From Pantoea eucrina (lineage in GTDB: Bacteria > Pseudomonadota > Gammaproteobacteria > Enterobacterales > Enterobacteriaceae): 64,000 bases of DNA. Below, one piece after another: positions 1 to 7,833 of the stretch (its first letter is position 1; each line of letters begins with the position of its first letter). The notes under the pieces were generated by a model. The model saw nothing but the letters and a program-made list of their open reading frames with translations. It did no database searches and was not told the DNA's origin. Both the position numbers and the translations under genes were made by a program. Location: positions 2,156,766 to 2,220,765 of the forward strand of contig NZ_MAYN01000008.1 of the NCBI RefSeq assembly GCF_001691555.1, given 5' to 3'.

Positions 1-5
1 CCGGG

Positions 6-32
6 TGACAAGCACTAATTTCAACTTTTTTA
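6..32 (-). promoter_or_regulatory. Candidate rRNA P1 promoter, cut by the window edge
   Basis: Read on the minus strand, an A/T-rich tract with an A run (about 15-32) resembles an rrn UP element. It is followed by a -35-like TTGTCA at 6-11. The -10 would lie outside the window. In E. coli gmhB is followed by an rRNA operon (rrnH) in the same orientation, which fits. The call rests on motif layout and synteny only. Confidence 0.4.
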
Positions 33-65
33 TCACCCGGCTAATGTTTGTGCAAAACCGGTTAT

Positions 66-626
66 TTATGCCTGTTTAATGCGCGCCGGCAGCTCTGCCA
101 GGCTATTTAATACCCAATCTGCTGCTGCCTCACCTTCAGCTGTCACCGCCTGGCCGCTGCGCACCAGCACGCGGGTGCCCACGCCAGCGGCCTGCCCTGC
201 CAGCATATCTTCCAGCTTGTCACCTACCATATAAGAAGCGGCCATATCGATGTTCAGTTCCTGCTGTGCAGAGAGCAGCATGCCGGGCTGAGGTTTGCGA
301 CAGTCACAGTTCTGACGATAAGCAGGCACGGCGGCATCCGGCAGATGAGGACAATAGTAGATACCATCCAGATCAATATCGCGATCGGCCAGCGACCAGT
401 CCATCCATTCGGTCAGCTGCATAAAGGTATCTTCCGTATACATCCCGCGGGCAATACCCGACTGGTTGGTCACCAGCACCAGCGCATAGCCCATCTTTTT
501 CAGCGTCTGCAGCGCTTCAATGGTGCCTTCTATAAACTGAAAATTGTCGATCTCATGAACATAACCGTGATCAACATTCAAGGTGCCATCACGATCGAGA
601 AAAATAGCCGGAACTGGGTTCGCCAC
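66..626 (-). CDS. gmhB: D-glycero-beta-D-manno-heptose 1,7-bisphosphate 7-phosphatase
   Basis: This cytosolic HAD-family phosphatase removes the C7 phosphate from heptose bisphosphate during ADP-heptose synthesis for the LPS inner core. The HAD motif DRDGT lies at the N-terminus, VTNQSG follows in the middle, and a Cys-rich zinc loop (CDCRKP) and GDKLEDM come later. I chose the GTG at 626 because AGGAG lies 7 nt upstream and the 186-residue product then aligns with E. coli GmhB. A longer frame would add 17 unconserved residues. It is divergent from metN and transcribed toward the presumed rRNA operon. Confidence 0.95.
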   Translation of the reverse strand: MANPVPAIFLDRDGTLNVDHGYVHEIDNFQFIEGTIEALQTLKKMGYALVLVTNQSGIARGMYTEDTFMQLTEWMDWSLADRDIDLDGIYYCPHLPDAAVPAYRQNCDCRKPQPGMLLSAQQELNIDMAASYMVGDKLEDMLAGQAAGVGTRVLVRSGQAVTAEGEAAADWVLNSLAELPARIKQA

Positions 627-715
627 GTAAATACTCCTGCTGCAATTAATAGTGCTAAGTATTGCATGATTGGGCATAGCGAGAGAATGGCAGATTGCAT
701 TACGTCGATTGATTT

Positions 716-731
716 AGACGTCTGGATGCCT
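716..731 (+). promoter_or_regulatory. MetJ operator (met box) upstream of metNIQ
   Basis: A perfect 8-bp met box AGACGTCT at 716-723 is followed directly by a degenerate second box (5 of 8 matches, 724-731). MetJ with S-adenosylmethionine binds tandem met boxes, so metNIQ is expected to be repressed when methionine is plentiful. The site lies 83 bp before the metN start. Confidence 0.75.
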
Positions 732-813
732 TACCATCCATTCAGCTTTCGTCCAGCTTTGCTGATCGAATATTGATACACCACGGACAACGTCAGACGA
801 TAATAATTAACTA

Positions 814-1845
814 ATGATTAAACTCGAAAATATCACCAAAGTGTTCCAGCAGGGTTCACGCACAATACAGGCGCTTTCCGGCGTCAGCCTGCATGTGCCG
901 GCGGGACAGATTTATGGCGTCATTGGTTCATCAGGCGCAGGCAAGAGTACGCTGATTCGCTGCGTTAATCTGCTTGAGCGCCCTACTTCCGGTCGCGTGC
1001 TGGTTGATGGTCAGGACCTCACTGCACTCTCCTCCGGTCAGCTGACGCTGGCACGCCGTCAGATCGGCATGATTTTTCAGCACTTCAATCTGATGAACTC
1101 ACGTACGGTGGCAGGCAATGTGGCGCTGCCGCTGGAACTGGGTAACCTGTCACGCGAGCAGATTAAAGCACGCGTCAGCGAGCTGCTGGAACTGGTTGGT
1201 CTGAATGATAAGCATGACAGCTGGCCGGCTAACCTCTCTGGCGGGCAAAAGCAGCGTGTGGCTATTGCGCGTGCACTGGCCAGTAACCCCAAAGTGCTGC
1301 TGTGCGACGAAGCCACCAGCGCGCTCGATCCGGCTACCACCCGTTCGATACTGGAGCTGCTGAAAGACATTAACCGCCGTCTCGGCATTACTATTCTGCT
1401 TATCACCCATGAGATGGATGTGGTTAAGCGCATCTGCGATCAGGTTGCCGTGATCAGTAATGGTGAACTGATTGAAAAAGACAGCGTCAGCGAAGTCTTT
1501 TCTCATCCGAAAACGCCGCTGGCACAACAATTTATTCAGTCGACGCTGCATCTGGATATTCCGGAAGATTATCAGGCGCGCATGCGTGCGCAGCCTGCCA
1601 CGCAAACTGTGCCGCTGCTGCGCCTGGAATTCACCGGTAAATCTGTTGATGCACCGCTGCTGTCGGAAGCCGCGCGTCGCTTTAATGTAAATAACAACAT
1701 TATCAGCGCGCAGATGGATTACGCAGGCGGAGTCAAGTTCGGCATCATGCTGGCAGAAATGGATGGCAGTGAAACAGATACGCGGGCCGCAATAAGCTGG
1801 CTGAAAGAACATCATGTGAAAGTAGAGGTATTAGGTTATGTCTGA
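814..1845 (+). CDS. metN: D-/L-methionine ABC transporter ATPase MetN
   Basis: MetN is the ATP-hydrolysing subunit of the MetNIQ importer on the inner face of the cytoplasmic membrane. The 343-residue length equals E. coli MetN. The Walker A motif GSSGAGKST is at 38-46. The ABC signature LSGGQKQR and Walker B ([11 protein letters not shown]) follow near 140 and 160. The C-terminal ~80 residues match the NIL regulatory domain that senses internal methionine. It is the first gene of metNIQ, and its 3' end overlaps metI by 8 nt, suggesting translational coupling. The ribosome-binding site is weak. Control by MetJ is inferred from the upstream met box. Confidence 0.97.
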   Translation: MIKLENITKVFQQGSRTIQALSGVSLHVPAGQIYGVIGSSGAGKSTLIRCVNLLERPTSGRVLVDGQDLTALSSGQLTLARRQIGMIFQHFNLMNSRTVAGNVALPLELGNLSREQIKARVSELLELVGLNDKHDSWPANLSGGQKQRVAIARALASNPKVLLCDEATSALDPATTRSILELLKDINRRLGITILLITHEMDVVKRICDQVAVISNGELIEKDSVSEVFSHPKTPLAQQFIQSTLHLDIPEDYQARMRAQPATQTVPLLRLEFTGKSVDAPLLSEAARRFNVNNNIISAQMDYAGGVKFGIMLAEMDGSETDTRAAISWLKEHHVKVEVLGYV

Positions 1846-2491
1846 AGCGATGCTGTGGTTACTGACGCGCGGCGTCTGGGAAACGCTGATGATGACCTTT
1901 GTCTCTGGCTTCTTCGGTTTTGTTATTGGCTTGCCGGTCGGTGTACTGCTGTATGTTACGCGTCCTGGCCAGATTCTGGCCAACAGTGCGCTTTACCGCG
2001 TACTCTCTGCTATCGTCAATATCTTCCGGTCAATCCCGTTCATTATATTACTGGTATGGATGATACCGTTTACCCGCGCGATTGTCGGCACCTCTATCGG
2101 ACTGCAGGCAGCCATTGTCCCGCTGACCGTTGGCGCCGCGCCGTTTATTGCCCGTATGGTTGAAAACACCCTGCTGGAGCTGCCGACTGGCCTGATCGAA
2201 GCGTCCCGCGCAATGGGCGCCACGCCGCTGCAGATTGTCCGTAAGGTATTGCTGCCGGAAGCGATGCCGGGCCTGGTTAACGCAGCCACCATCACGCTCA
2301 TTACGCTGGTTGGCTATTCTGCTATGGGTGGTGCCGTGGGTGCGGGTGGTCTGGGTCAGATTGGCTATCAGTATGGTTATATCGGGTATAACGCTACCGT
2401 AATGAATACTGTACTGGTGCTGCTGGTCGTGCTGGTATATCTCATTCAGTTCTGCGGCGATCGCATTGTTCGCGCGGTGTCGCATAAATAA
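1838..2491 (+). CDS. metI: Methionine ABC transporter permease MetI
   Basis: MetI forms the membrane channel of the MetNIQ importer. The 217-residue protein has about five hydrophobic segments. The EAA coupling region ([17 protein letters not shown]) in the second half docks to MetN. Its start codon lies inside the metN 3' end, with a GAGGT-like Shine-Dalgarno in the last metN codons. The metQ gene follows after 37 nt. Family and synteny agree with E. coli. Confidence 0.96.
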   Translation: MSEAMLWLLTRGVWETLMMTFVSGFFGFVIGLPVGVLLYVTRPGQILANSALYRVLSAIVNIFRSIPFIILLVWMIPFTRAIVGTSIGLQAAIVPLTVGAAPFIARMVENTLLELPTGLIEASRAMGATPLQIVRKVLLPEAMPGLVNAATITLITLVGYSAMGGAVGAGGLGQIGYQYGYIGYNATVMNTVLVLLVVLVYLIQFCGDRIVRAVSHK

Positions 2492-2528
2492 GCCAATAAC
2501 ATCAATACTTCTCTATTAAGGAAAGGAT

Positions 2529-3344
2529 ATGTCTTTCACATTTAAAAAGATTGCCGCAGCAGGTGCTCTGATTGGTGCTATTGCTCTGGCCGGATGCGAT
2601 CAGCAGGCGAAGGATCCCAACCATATCAAGGTGGGCGTGATTGTCGGTGCTGAACAGCAGGTTGCTGAGACTGCCGTTAAAGTGGCTAAAGATAAATATA
2701 ATCTCGATGTCGAGCTGGTAACGTTCAATGATTACGTTTTACCCAATGAAGCCCTGAGCAAAGGGGACATTGACGTTAACGCTTTCCAGCATAAGCCCTA
2801 TCTGGATCAGCAGATTAAAGATCGTGGCTATAAACTGGTACCGGTTGGCAACACCTTTGTTTACCCGATTGCCGGCTACTCTAAAAAGATCAAATCGCTG
2901 ACCGAACTGCAGGATGGTGCGCAGATCGCCATCCCTAACGATCCGACCAACCTGGGCCGTTCTCTGCTGCTGCTGCAGAAAGCGGGCCTGATTAAGCTGA
3001 AAGAGGGTGTGGGTCTGCTGCCAACCTCACTGGATATTGTTGAAAACCCGAAGAACCTGAAAATTGTTGAGCTGGAAGCGCCACAGCTGCCGCGCTCACT
3101 TGACGATCAGCAGATTGCGCTGGCGGTTATCAACACAACGTATGCCAGCCAGATTGGTCTGACCCCGGCGAAAGATGGCATCTTTGTTGAAGATAAAGAT
3201 TCTCCATACGTTAACCTGCTGGTAAGCCGTGAAGATAACAAAGACGCGGAGAACGTGAAAAAGTTTGTTGAAGCGTACCAGTCAGACGAAGTCGCTGAGT
3301 CCGCAAACAAAATCTTTAACGGCGGTGCGGTTAAAGGCTGGTAA
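2529..3344 (+). CDS. metQ: D-methionine-binding lipoprotein MetQ
   Basis: MetQ is the periplasmic substrate-binding component that captures methionine and delivers it to MetI. The 271-residue precursor starts with a lipoprotein signal ending in the lipobox LAGC (Cys23), so the mature protein should be tethered to the inner membrane by lipid. The rest matches the NlpA/MetQ family, including an IPNDPTNLGR segment. A strong AGGAAAGG site precedes the start. It is the last gene of metNIQ, and an intrinsic terminator follows at once. Confidence 0.97.
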   Translation: MSFTFKKIAAAGALIGAIALAGCDQQAKDPNHIKVGVIVGAEQQVAETAVKVAKDKYNLDVELVTFNDYVLPNEALSKGDIDVNAFQHKPYLDQQIKDRGYKLVPVGNTFVYPIAGYSKKIKSLTELQDGAQIAIPNDPTNLGRSLLLLQKAGLIKLKEGVGLLPTSLDIVENPKNLKIVELEAPQLPRSLDDQQIALAVINTTYASQIGLTPAKDGIFVEDKDSPYVNLLVSREDNKDAENVKKFVEAYQSDEVAESANKIFNGGAVKGW

Positions 3345-3365
3345 GCCAGCGTATTTCTTCCCCTG

Positions 3366-3394
3366 AGGGCGGCGCTGGCCGCCCTTTCTATTTC
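3366..3394 (+). terminator. Intrinsic terminator after metQ
   Basis: A 7-bp stem (AGGGCGG at 3366-3372 pairing with CCGCCCT at 3379-3385) with a 6-nt loop is followed by TTCTATTTCT. It separates metNIQ from rcsF. Confidence 0.75.
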
Positions 3395-3471
3395 TGCATG
3401 TGGCTGCTGACTTGTTATTTGCGGGCGTCCTTGTTTCAATAACGCCACTTTTATTACAGGAGGATGTTGCC

Positions 3472-3873
3472 ATGCGTTTTTTACCGCTCTGCCTGTTGGC
3501 GTTGATGCTGACCGGGTGCGTTCGTGAATATCACCCGATAAGCAGTGCTCCGGTCCGTCCGCAGCAGTCATCCGCTCAGCCGCAGCGCAAGCCGGCCCCA
3601 CGCCCGGCCCCGGTGAAAATCTATACCGACGCAACCGATCTGGTCAGCAATCCTTTCCGCGATCTGGGTGAAGTGTCTGGCGAAGATTGCCAGAGCAGCA
3701 CGCAGGATTCGCCCCCCAACATCAATACCGCACGCAAACGTCTGCAGATTAAAGCGGCAGGCATGAAAGCCAACGCCGTGCTGCTGCACAAGTGTGAAAT
3801 TGTGACCAGTACACCAGGCTGCTACCGCCAGGCGATCTGCCAGGGCTCAGCGCTGAAAGTTTCCGGTCAATGA
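3472..3873 (+). CDS. rcsF: Outer-membrane lipoprotein RcsF, envelope stress sensor
   Basis: RcsF senses LPS and peptidoglycan damage and activates the Rcs phosphorelay by relieving IgaA. The 133-residue product begins with a lipoprotein signal and lipobox LTGC (Cys16). A proline-rich linker follows, then a folded domain with the four cysteines that form two disulfides in E. coli RcsF. FRDLGEVSG and PPNINTARKR match the conserved core. I chose the ATG at 3472 because AGGAGG lies upstream and the signal peptide starts there. An in-frame extension to 3400 has no support. The stop overlaps the trmO start (ATGA). Confidence 0.96.
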   Translation: MRFLPLCLLALMLTGCVREYHPISSAPVRPQQSSAQPQRKPAPRPAPVKIYTDATDLVSNPFRDLGEVSGEDCQSSTQDSPPNINTARKRLQIKAAGMKANAVLLHKCEIVTSTPGCYRQAICQGSALKVSGQ

Positions 3874-4574
3874 GTGAGTTTGCCGTTACGCAGATTGGCG
3901 TGATCCGCTCTCCGTGGAAAGAGAAGTTTGCCGTGCCGCGCCAGCCAGGTCTGGTTCAGGATGGCAGCGGCGAACTGCATCTGCAGGCTCCGTATAACCA
4001 GCCGGAAGCCGTACGCGGTCTGGAAGCGTTCAGCCATATCTGGATCCTGTTTATGTTTCATCAGACGATGGCGGGTGGCTGGCGCCCCACTGTCCGTCCG
4101 CCACGCCTCGGCGGTAACGCGCGTATGGGCGTATTTGCAACGCGATCAACATTTCGCCCTAACCCGGTGGGTATGTCACTGGTTGAGCTGAAAGGAATTC
4201 GCTGTGAGAAGTCGCAGGTTATTCTGCAGCTCGGCAGCCTTGATCTGGTAGATGGCACACCGGTCATTGATATCAAGCCCTACCTGCCGTTTGCCGAGGC
4301 GCTGCCCGACGCGCGCGCCGGTTATGCCCAGGCTGCACCTGAAGCAACCATGCCGGTGCGTTTTTCAGCAGTGGCACAGCAGCAGATTCAGCAGCAGGCG
4401 CATATGCCTCAGCTGCAGCGTTTTATCACAGAGGTTCTGGCTCAGGATCCGCGTCCCGCCTATCGCAAAGGTGAATCGCTGGATCGTGAATATGCCGCCT
4501 GGCTACTCGATTTCAACGTGCGCTGGCGCATTGATGAAGCGGGTACTGAGGTCATTGCCGTGGATCCACGCTAA
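3870..4574 (+). CDS. trmO: tRNA (N6-threonylcarbamoyladenosine(37)-N6)-methyltransferase TrmO
   Basis: TrmO (formerly TsaA/YaeB) uses S-adenosylmethionine to methylate t6A37 in threonine tRNAs. The 234-residue protein carries the family signatures near the N-terminus (IGVIRSPWKEKFAVPRQPG) and the motif RSTFRPNPVGMS, which belongs to the unusual beta-barrel SAM-binding fold. LDLVDGTPVIDIKPYLP is also conserved. It overlaps rcsF by 4 nt, so the two are probably co-transcribed and translationally coupled. Confidence 0.95.
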   Translation: MSEFAVTQIGVIRSPWKEKFAVPRQPGLVQDGSGELHLQAPYNQPEAVRGLEAFSHIWILFMFHQTMAGGWRPTVRPPRLGGNARMGVFATRSTFRPNPVGMSLVELKGIRCEKSQVILQLGSLDLVDGTPVIDIKPYLPFAEALPDARAGYAQAAPEATMPVRFSAVAQQQIQQQAHMPQLQRFITEVLAQDPRPAYRKGESLDREYAAWLLDFNVRWRIDEAGTEVIAVDPR

Positions 4575-4604
4575 AACAGGCTTTTGAGCGCTGTTTCTCG
4601 CTGG

Positions 4605-4610
4605 TACACT
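4605..4610 (+). promoter_or_regulatory. Candidate extended -10 of the proS promoter
   Basis: TGGTACACT (hexamer 4605-4610) looks like an extended -10 and lies 54 bp before the proS start. No good -35 is visible, so support is weak. Confidence 0.3.
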
Positions 4611-4663
4611 AACGGCCAGCAACGATCTGCTCTTCTTCTTCCATATAACTGGAATCATAATTA

Positions 4664-6382
4664 ATGCGTACTACTCAATATCTGCTCTCCACCCTTAAGG
4701 AGACGCCTTCCGATGCAGAAGTGATCAGCCATCAGCTGATGCTGCGTGCCGGGATGATCCGTAAACTGGCTTCCGGACTCTATACCTGGCTGCCGACCGG
4801 GGTTCGCGTGCTGCGAAAAGTTGAAAACATCGTGCGTGAAGAGATGAACAACGCCGGCGCAGTAGAAATCTCTATGCCGGTCGTTCAGCCGGCCGACCTG
4901 TGGGAAGAGAGCGGTCGCTGGGAGCAGTATGGCCCGGAGCTGCTGCGCATTAAAGATCGTCACGAACGTCCGTTTGTGCTGGGTCCGACGCACGAAGAGG
5001 TGATTACCGATCTGATCCGCAACGAGCTAAGTTCTTATAAGCAGCTGCCGCTGAATCTGTATCAGATTCAGACCAAGTTCCGTGATGAAGTGCGCCCGCG
5101 GTTTGGCGTGATGCGTTCGCGGGAATTCATCATGAAAGACGCATACTCCTTCCATACCTCGCAGGCGTCACTGCAGGAAACCTACGATGCGATGTACCGC
5201 GCCTACAGTCAGAGCTTTACCCGCATGGGTCTCGACTTCCGCGCAGTGCAGGCGGATACCGGATCTATCGGCGGCAGCGGCTCACATGAATTCCAGGTAC
5301 TGGCGCAGAGCGGCGAAGATGATGTCATCTTCTCCAGCGAGTCAGACTACGCTGCGAATATTGAAAAAGCTGAAGCGCTGGCGCCAGCTGGCGAGCGTCC
5401 GGCGGCGACACAGCCGATGACGCAGTTTGCCACGCCGCATGCTAAAACCATCGCTGAACTGGTTGAGCAGCATCAGATCCCGGTTGAGAAAACCGTTAAG
5501 ACGCTGATTGTGAAAGCGAGTGAAGAGAGCGGTCATCAGCTGGTCGCCCTGCTGGTGCGTGGCGATCACGAGCTGAATGAGATCAAAGCTGAACACCTTG
5601 ATATCGTTGCTTCGCCGCTGGAAATGGGCAATGAAGACGCGATCCGTGCCGTAACAGGCGCAGGCTTTGGCTCTATCGGACCGGTCGGCCTGACTATTCC
5701 GGTAATTGCAGACCGTACCGTGGCCAAAATGAGCGACTTCTCAGCCGGTGCTAACATTGATGGCCAGCACTTTGCCGGCATCAACTGGGGCCGCGATCTG
5801 CCCGAAGCGCGGGTTGAGGATATTCGCAATGTGGTTGAGGGCGATCCGAGTCCGGATGGTAAAGGTGTGCTGCAGATCAAACGGGGTATCGAGGTGGGTC
5901 ACATTTTCCAGCTTGGCACCAAATATTCTGATGCAATGAAAGCAACCGTTCAGGGTGAAGATGGTCGTAACCAGATCATGACCATGGGTTGCTACGGTAT
6001 CGGTATTACCCGCGTGGTGGCTGCGGCGATTGAGCAGAACCACGATGAGCGCGGCATTATCTGGCCTGCTGCCCTGGCGCCGTTTGAAGTCGCTATTCTG
6101 CCAATGAATATGCATAAATCTTTCCGGGTCCAGCAGCTGGCAGAATCGCTTTACAGCGAACTGCGCGCCCGGGGCATTGACGTTATCCTCGACGATCGTA
6201 AAGAGCGTCCGGGCGTTATGTTTGCTGATATGGAGCTGATTGGCGTGCCGCACACCATCGTGATTGGCGATCGCAATCTGGATAACGAAGAGGTTGAGTA
6301 CAAGTCCCGCTCCGCAAGCGAGAAGCAGATGATCAAACAGCATGAGATCGTCAGCTTCCTGGCAAGCGCACTGAATAAGTAA
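4664..6382 (+). CDS. proS: Prolyl-tRNA synthetase
   Basis: ProS charges tRNA-Pro with proline in the cytosol. The 572-residue length equals E. coli ProS, a bacterial-type class II enzyme. The catalytic core holds motif 2 ([17 protein letters not shown]) and motif 3 (GCYGIGITR). Between them sits the insertion (INS) editing domain of about 180 residues, which clears mischarged alanine. The C-terminal anticodon-binding domain includes [19 protein letters not shown] strong terminator follows 5 nt after the stop. Confidence 0.98.
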   Translation: MRTTQYLLSTLKETPSDAEVISHQLMLRAGMIRKLASGLYTWLPTGVRVLRKVENIVREEMNNAGAVEISMPVVQPADLWEESGRWEQYGPELLRIKDRHERPFVLGPTHEEVITDLIRNELSSYKQLPLNLYQIQTKFRDEVRPRFGVMRSREFIMKDAYSFHTSQASLQETYDAMYRAYSQSFTRMGLDFRAVQADTGSIGGSGSHEFQVLAQSGEDDVIFSSESDYAANIEKAEALAPAGERPAATQPMTQFATPHAKTIAELVEQHQIPVEKTVKTLIVKASEESGHQLVALLVRGDHELNEIKAEHLDIVASPLEMGNEDAIRAVTGAGFGSIGPVGLTIPVIADRTVAKMSDFSAGANIDGQHFAGINWGRDLPEARVEDIRNVVEGDPSPDGKGVLQIKRGIEVGHIFQLGTKYSDAMKATVQGEDGRNQIMTMGCYGIGITRVVAAAIEQNHDERGIIWPAALAPFEVAILPMNMHKSFRVQQLAESLYSELRARGIDVILDDRKERPGVMFADMELIGVPHTIVIGDRNLDNEEVEYKSRSASEKQMIKQHEIVSFLASALNK

Positions 6383-6386
6383 GGGC

Positions 6387-6413
6387 AAACGCCTCCTGCG
6401 GGAGGCGTTTTTT
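6387..6413. terminator. Terminator between proS and arfB
   Basis: A 10-bp stem (6387-6396 with 6401-6410) has a TGCG tetraloop and six T's on the plus strand after the stem, ending proS. On the minus strand the same hairpin follows the arfB stop directly but has only three T's, so it is weaker in that direction. Confidence 0.85.
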
Positions 6414-6822
6414 ATCGCACTTTGCCGCGCATCGCTTTTACGCTGCTGCGCCGTGATTTCCCCTCCAGCCGCCGCTCTTTTGACGCGCGCGTGGGCCGCG
6501 TCGCGCGGCGCGCTTTTTCCACTGTGGTTAACTCGCGGATCAGATTGATCAGACGCTGCAGCGCGGCCTCACGATTCATCTCCTGACTGCGATACTCCTG
6601 CGCTTTAATAATGACCACGCCTTCTGCCGTGATCAGATGATGACTGGCAGCAAGCAGCCGGGTTTTATAAAACTCCGGCAGCGATGAGGCACGGACATCA
6701 AACCGCAGGTGAATGGCCGTCGAGGTTTTATTTACGTGTTGTCCCCCCGCCCCCTGGGCGCGGATAGCCGTCAGCTCTATTTCACTCTCCGGGATCTCAA
6801 CCGTTCGTGACAGCATAATCAT
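6412..6822 (-). CDS. arfB: Alternative ribosome-rescue factor / peptidyl-tRNA hydrolase ArfB
   Basis: ArfB (YaeJ) frees ribosomes stalled on non-stop mRNA by hydrolysing peptidyl-tRNA. The GGQ catalytic loop ([16 protein letters not shown]) lies near residue 20. A basic C-terminal tail rich in Arg/Lys ([20 protein letters not shown]) is the segment that inserts into the empty mRNA channel. The protein has 136 residues versus 140 in E. coli. The Shine-Dalgarno (AGGTGG) lies within a perfect 7-bp hairpin just upstream, so translation may be restrained. An in-frame ATG at 6816 is an alternative start with better spacing. Confidence 0.95.
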   Translation of the reverse strand: MIMLSRTVEIPESEIELTAIRAQGAGGQHVNKTSTAIHLRFDVRASSLPEFYKTRLLAASHHLITAEGVVIIKAQEYRSQEMNREAALQRLINLIRELTTVEKARRATRPTRASKERRLEGKSRRSSVKAMRGKVR

Positions 6823-6826
6823 CTGC

Positions 6827-6844
6827 CACCTGCCGGTGCAGGTG
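6827..6844 (-). promoter_or_regulatory. Hairpin covering the arfB Shine-Dalgarno
   Basis: CACCTGC (6827-6833) and GCAGGTG (6838-6844) form a 7-bp stem with a 4-nt loop. In the arfB mRNA one arm contains most of the AGGTGG ribosome-binding site, 4 nt from the ATG. This suggests translational masking, inferred from sequence only. Confidence 0.45.
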
Positions 6845-6989
6845 ACGTTCTGTACTGAATTTTCCTGTTCATCAACTTAACCTTTTGTGCGCCAGCCAGA
6901 GTCCGGCAGGCCGTGCCGGCCGCTGTTCTGCCGCTTTTCTTTATGTGTTTCCCCGCTTACCCCGGCTGATTTCCTGGAAACCCCTGTGT

Positions 6990-6995
6990 TATAGT
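6990..6995 (+). promoter_or_regulatory. Candidate -10 of the yaeP-rof promoter
   Basis: TATAGT at 6990-6995 lies 44 bp before the yaeP start. The -35 (TGATTT, 17-bp spacing) is poor. The rest of 6845-6989 shows no gene. Confidence 0.4.
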
Positions 6996-7038
6996 CGCCA
7001 GGCAACCAGGGTATTTATGCTCTGCTGAGGAGGTGCAT

Positions 7039-7239
7039 GTGCAAACGTATTGTGAGTTAGTTCGCCAGAAATATGCTGAAATCGGCAGCGGTGAGCTGGG
7101 ATATGTGCCCGATGCGCTGATGTGCGCGCTGAAGGCACTCAATGATATTGCCGCTAATTCCGCGCTAAACTCTTCTGTCAGGGATCAGGCAGCCTATGCT
7201 GCTGCAAACTTATTGGTGAGCGACTATGTTGACAAATGA
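7039..7239 (+). CDS. yaeP: YaeP family protein (UPF0253)
   Basis: This small cytosolic protein of unknown function has 66 residues, as in E. coli YaeP. The conserved core includes [15 protein letters not shown] and the C-terminal [15 protein letters not shown] chose the GTG at 7039 because GAGGAGG ends 5 nt before it. The in-frame GTG at 7033 overlaps the Shine-Dalgarno and cannot be used efficiently. It overlaps rof by 14 nt, so the two are translationally coupled. Confidence 0.88.
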   Translation: MQTYCELVRQKYAEIGSGELGYVPDALMCALKALNDIAANSALNSSVRDQAAYAAANLLVSDYVDK

Positions 7240-7489
7240 AGCTTATAAACCCATCAACTGCGATGACTACGACAACCTGGAACTCGCCTGTACCCGACAC
7301 TGGATGCTGTCACTGCAGCTGAAAAATGGCGACCAGCTGAAGGCGAAAGCGCGGGATATGGTCTCGCGCAAAAACGTTGAGTATCTTGCGGTTGACCTCT
7401 CTGGTGAAACCCGCGAGCTGCGCCTCGATCACATTGCCAGCTTCAGCCATCCTGAACTCGGTACCGTGGTAGTCAGCGAAGACGAGTAG
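7226..7489 (+). CDS. rof: Rho-binding antiterminator Rof (YaeO)
   Basis: Rof binds the Rho hexamer and inhibits Rho-dependent termination, acting in the cytosol. The 87-residue product keeps the E. coli core [13 protein letters not shown] and [14 protein letters not shown] residues ([13 protein letters not shown]), plus ETRELRLD and [12 protein letters not shown] at the end. It starts inside the yaeP 3' end (14-nt overlap) with GGTGAG as Shine-Dalgarno. A GC-rich hairpin follows. Confidence 0.94.
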   Translation: MLTNEAYKPINCDDYDNLELACTRHWMLSLQLKNGDQLKAKARDMVSRKNVEYLAVDLSGETRELRLDHIASFSHPELGTVVVSEDE

Positions 7490-7496
7490 TCTCGTG

Positions 7497-7524
7497 GCGG
7501 GCGGACCCTCTCCGCCCGCGCTTC
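7497..7524 (+). terminator. GC-rich hairpin between rof and the cytochrome gene
   Basis: A 9-bp stem (GCGGGCGGA at 7497-7505 with TCCGCCCGC at 7511-7519) has a 5-nt loop and a weak GCTTCTT tail. It probably ends rof. The minus-strand tail has no T run. Confidence 0.5.
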
Positions 7525-7833
7525 TTACGGCTTAAGGCCGCTGTAGTAAGCCGCTATATCCTCAATATTGTTATCGCTCAGTCCCGCCACAAACGCTTTC
7601 ATCACTTCTGCCTGACCGCCGCTGCGCTCACCTTTTTGATAAGCGCGCAGCGCATGCGCCAGATAGGGCGCCTGCTGCCCGGCCAGATGAGGATAGAGCG
7701 GCACCGCGCTTTTACCCTCTGCGCCGTGACACGCCATACAGCGGGCCACTTTCTCCGCACCCGCGGCCGCATCCCCTTTAGCCCAGAGCGGCAGCGCGAC
7801 AAAACATAGCACAGCCGTCAGCCAGTGCCTCAT
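7525..7833 (-). CDS. Small periplasmic monohaem c-type cytochrome
   Basis: The 102-residue precursor begins with a Sec signal peptide (cleavage after LWA, residue 18). The mature ~84-residue domain has one haem c site, CMACH at 32-36, and a likely distal ligand Met78. It therefore looks like a class I cytochrome c of the c4/c553 type, exported and matured by the Ccm machinery. The start overlaps the tilS stop by 4 nt, so it is probably the distal gene of that operon. No oxidase or dehydrogenase partner is nearby, so its electron donor and acceptor are unknown. It is not part of the E. coli K-12 order at this locus. Confidence 0.9.
   Translation of the reverse strand: MRHWLTAVLCFVALPLWAKGDAAAGAEKVARCMACHGAEGKSAVPLYPHLAGQQAPYLAHALRAYQKGERSGGQAEVMKAFVAGLSDNNIEDIAAYYSGLKP

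Noticed and set aside
1..40. 8-bp inverted repeat CCGGGTGA/TCACCCGG as a gmhB terminator
   Set aside because: The loop is 24 nt and no T run follows. The segment is better explained as part of an rRNA promoter.
7033..7038. GTG at 7033 as yaeP start
   Set aside because: It overlaps the Shine-Dalgarno. The GTG at 7039 has correct spacing and gives the family length.
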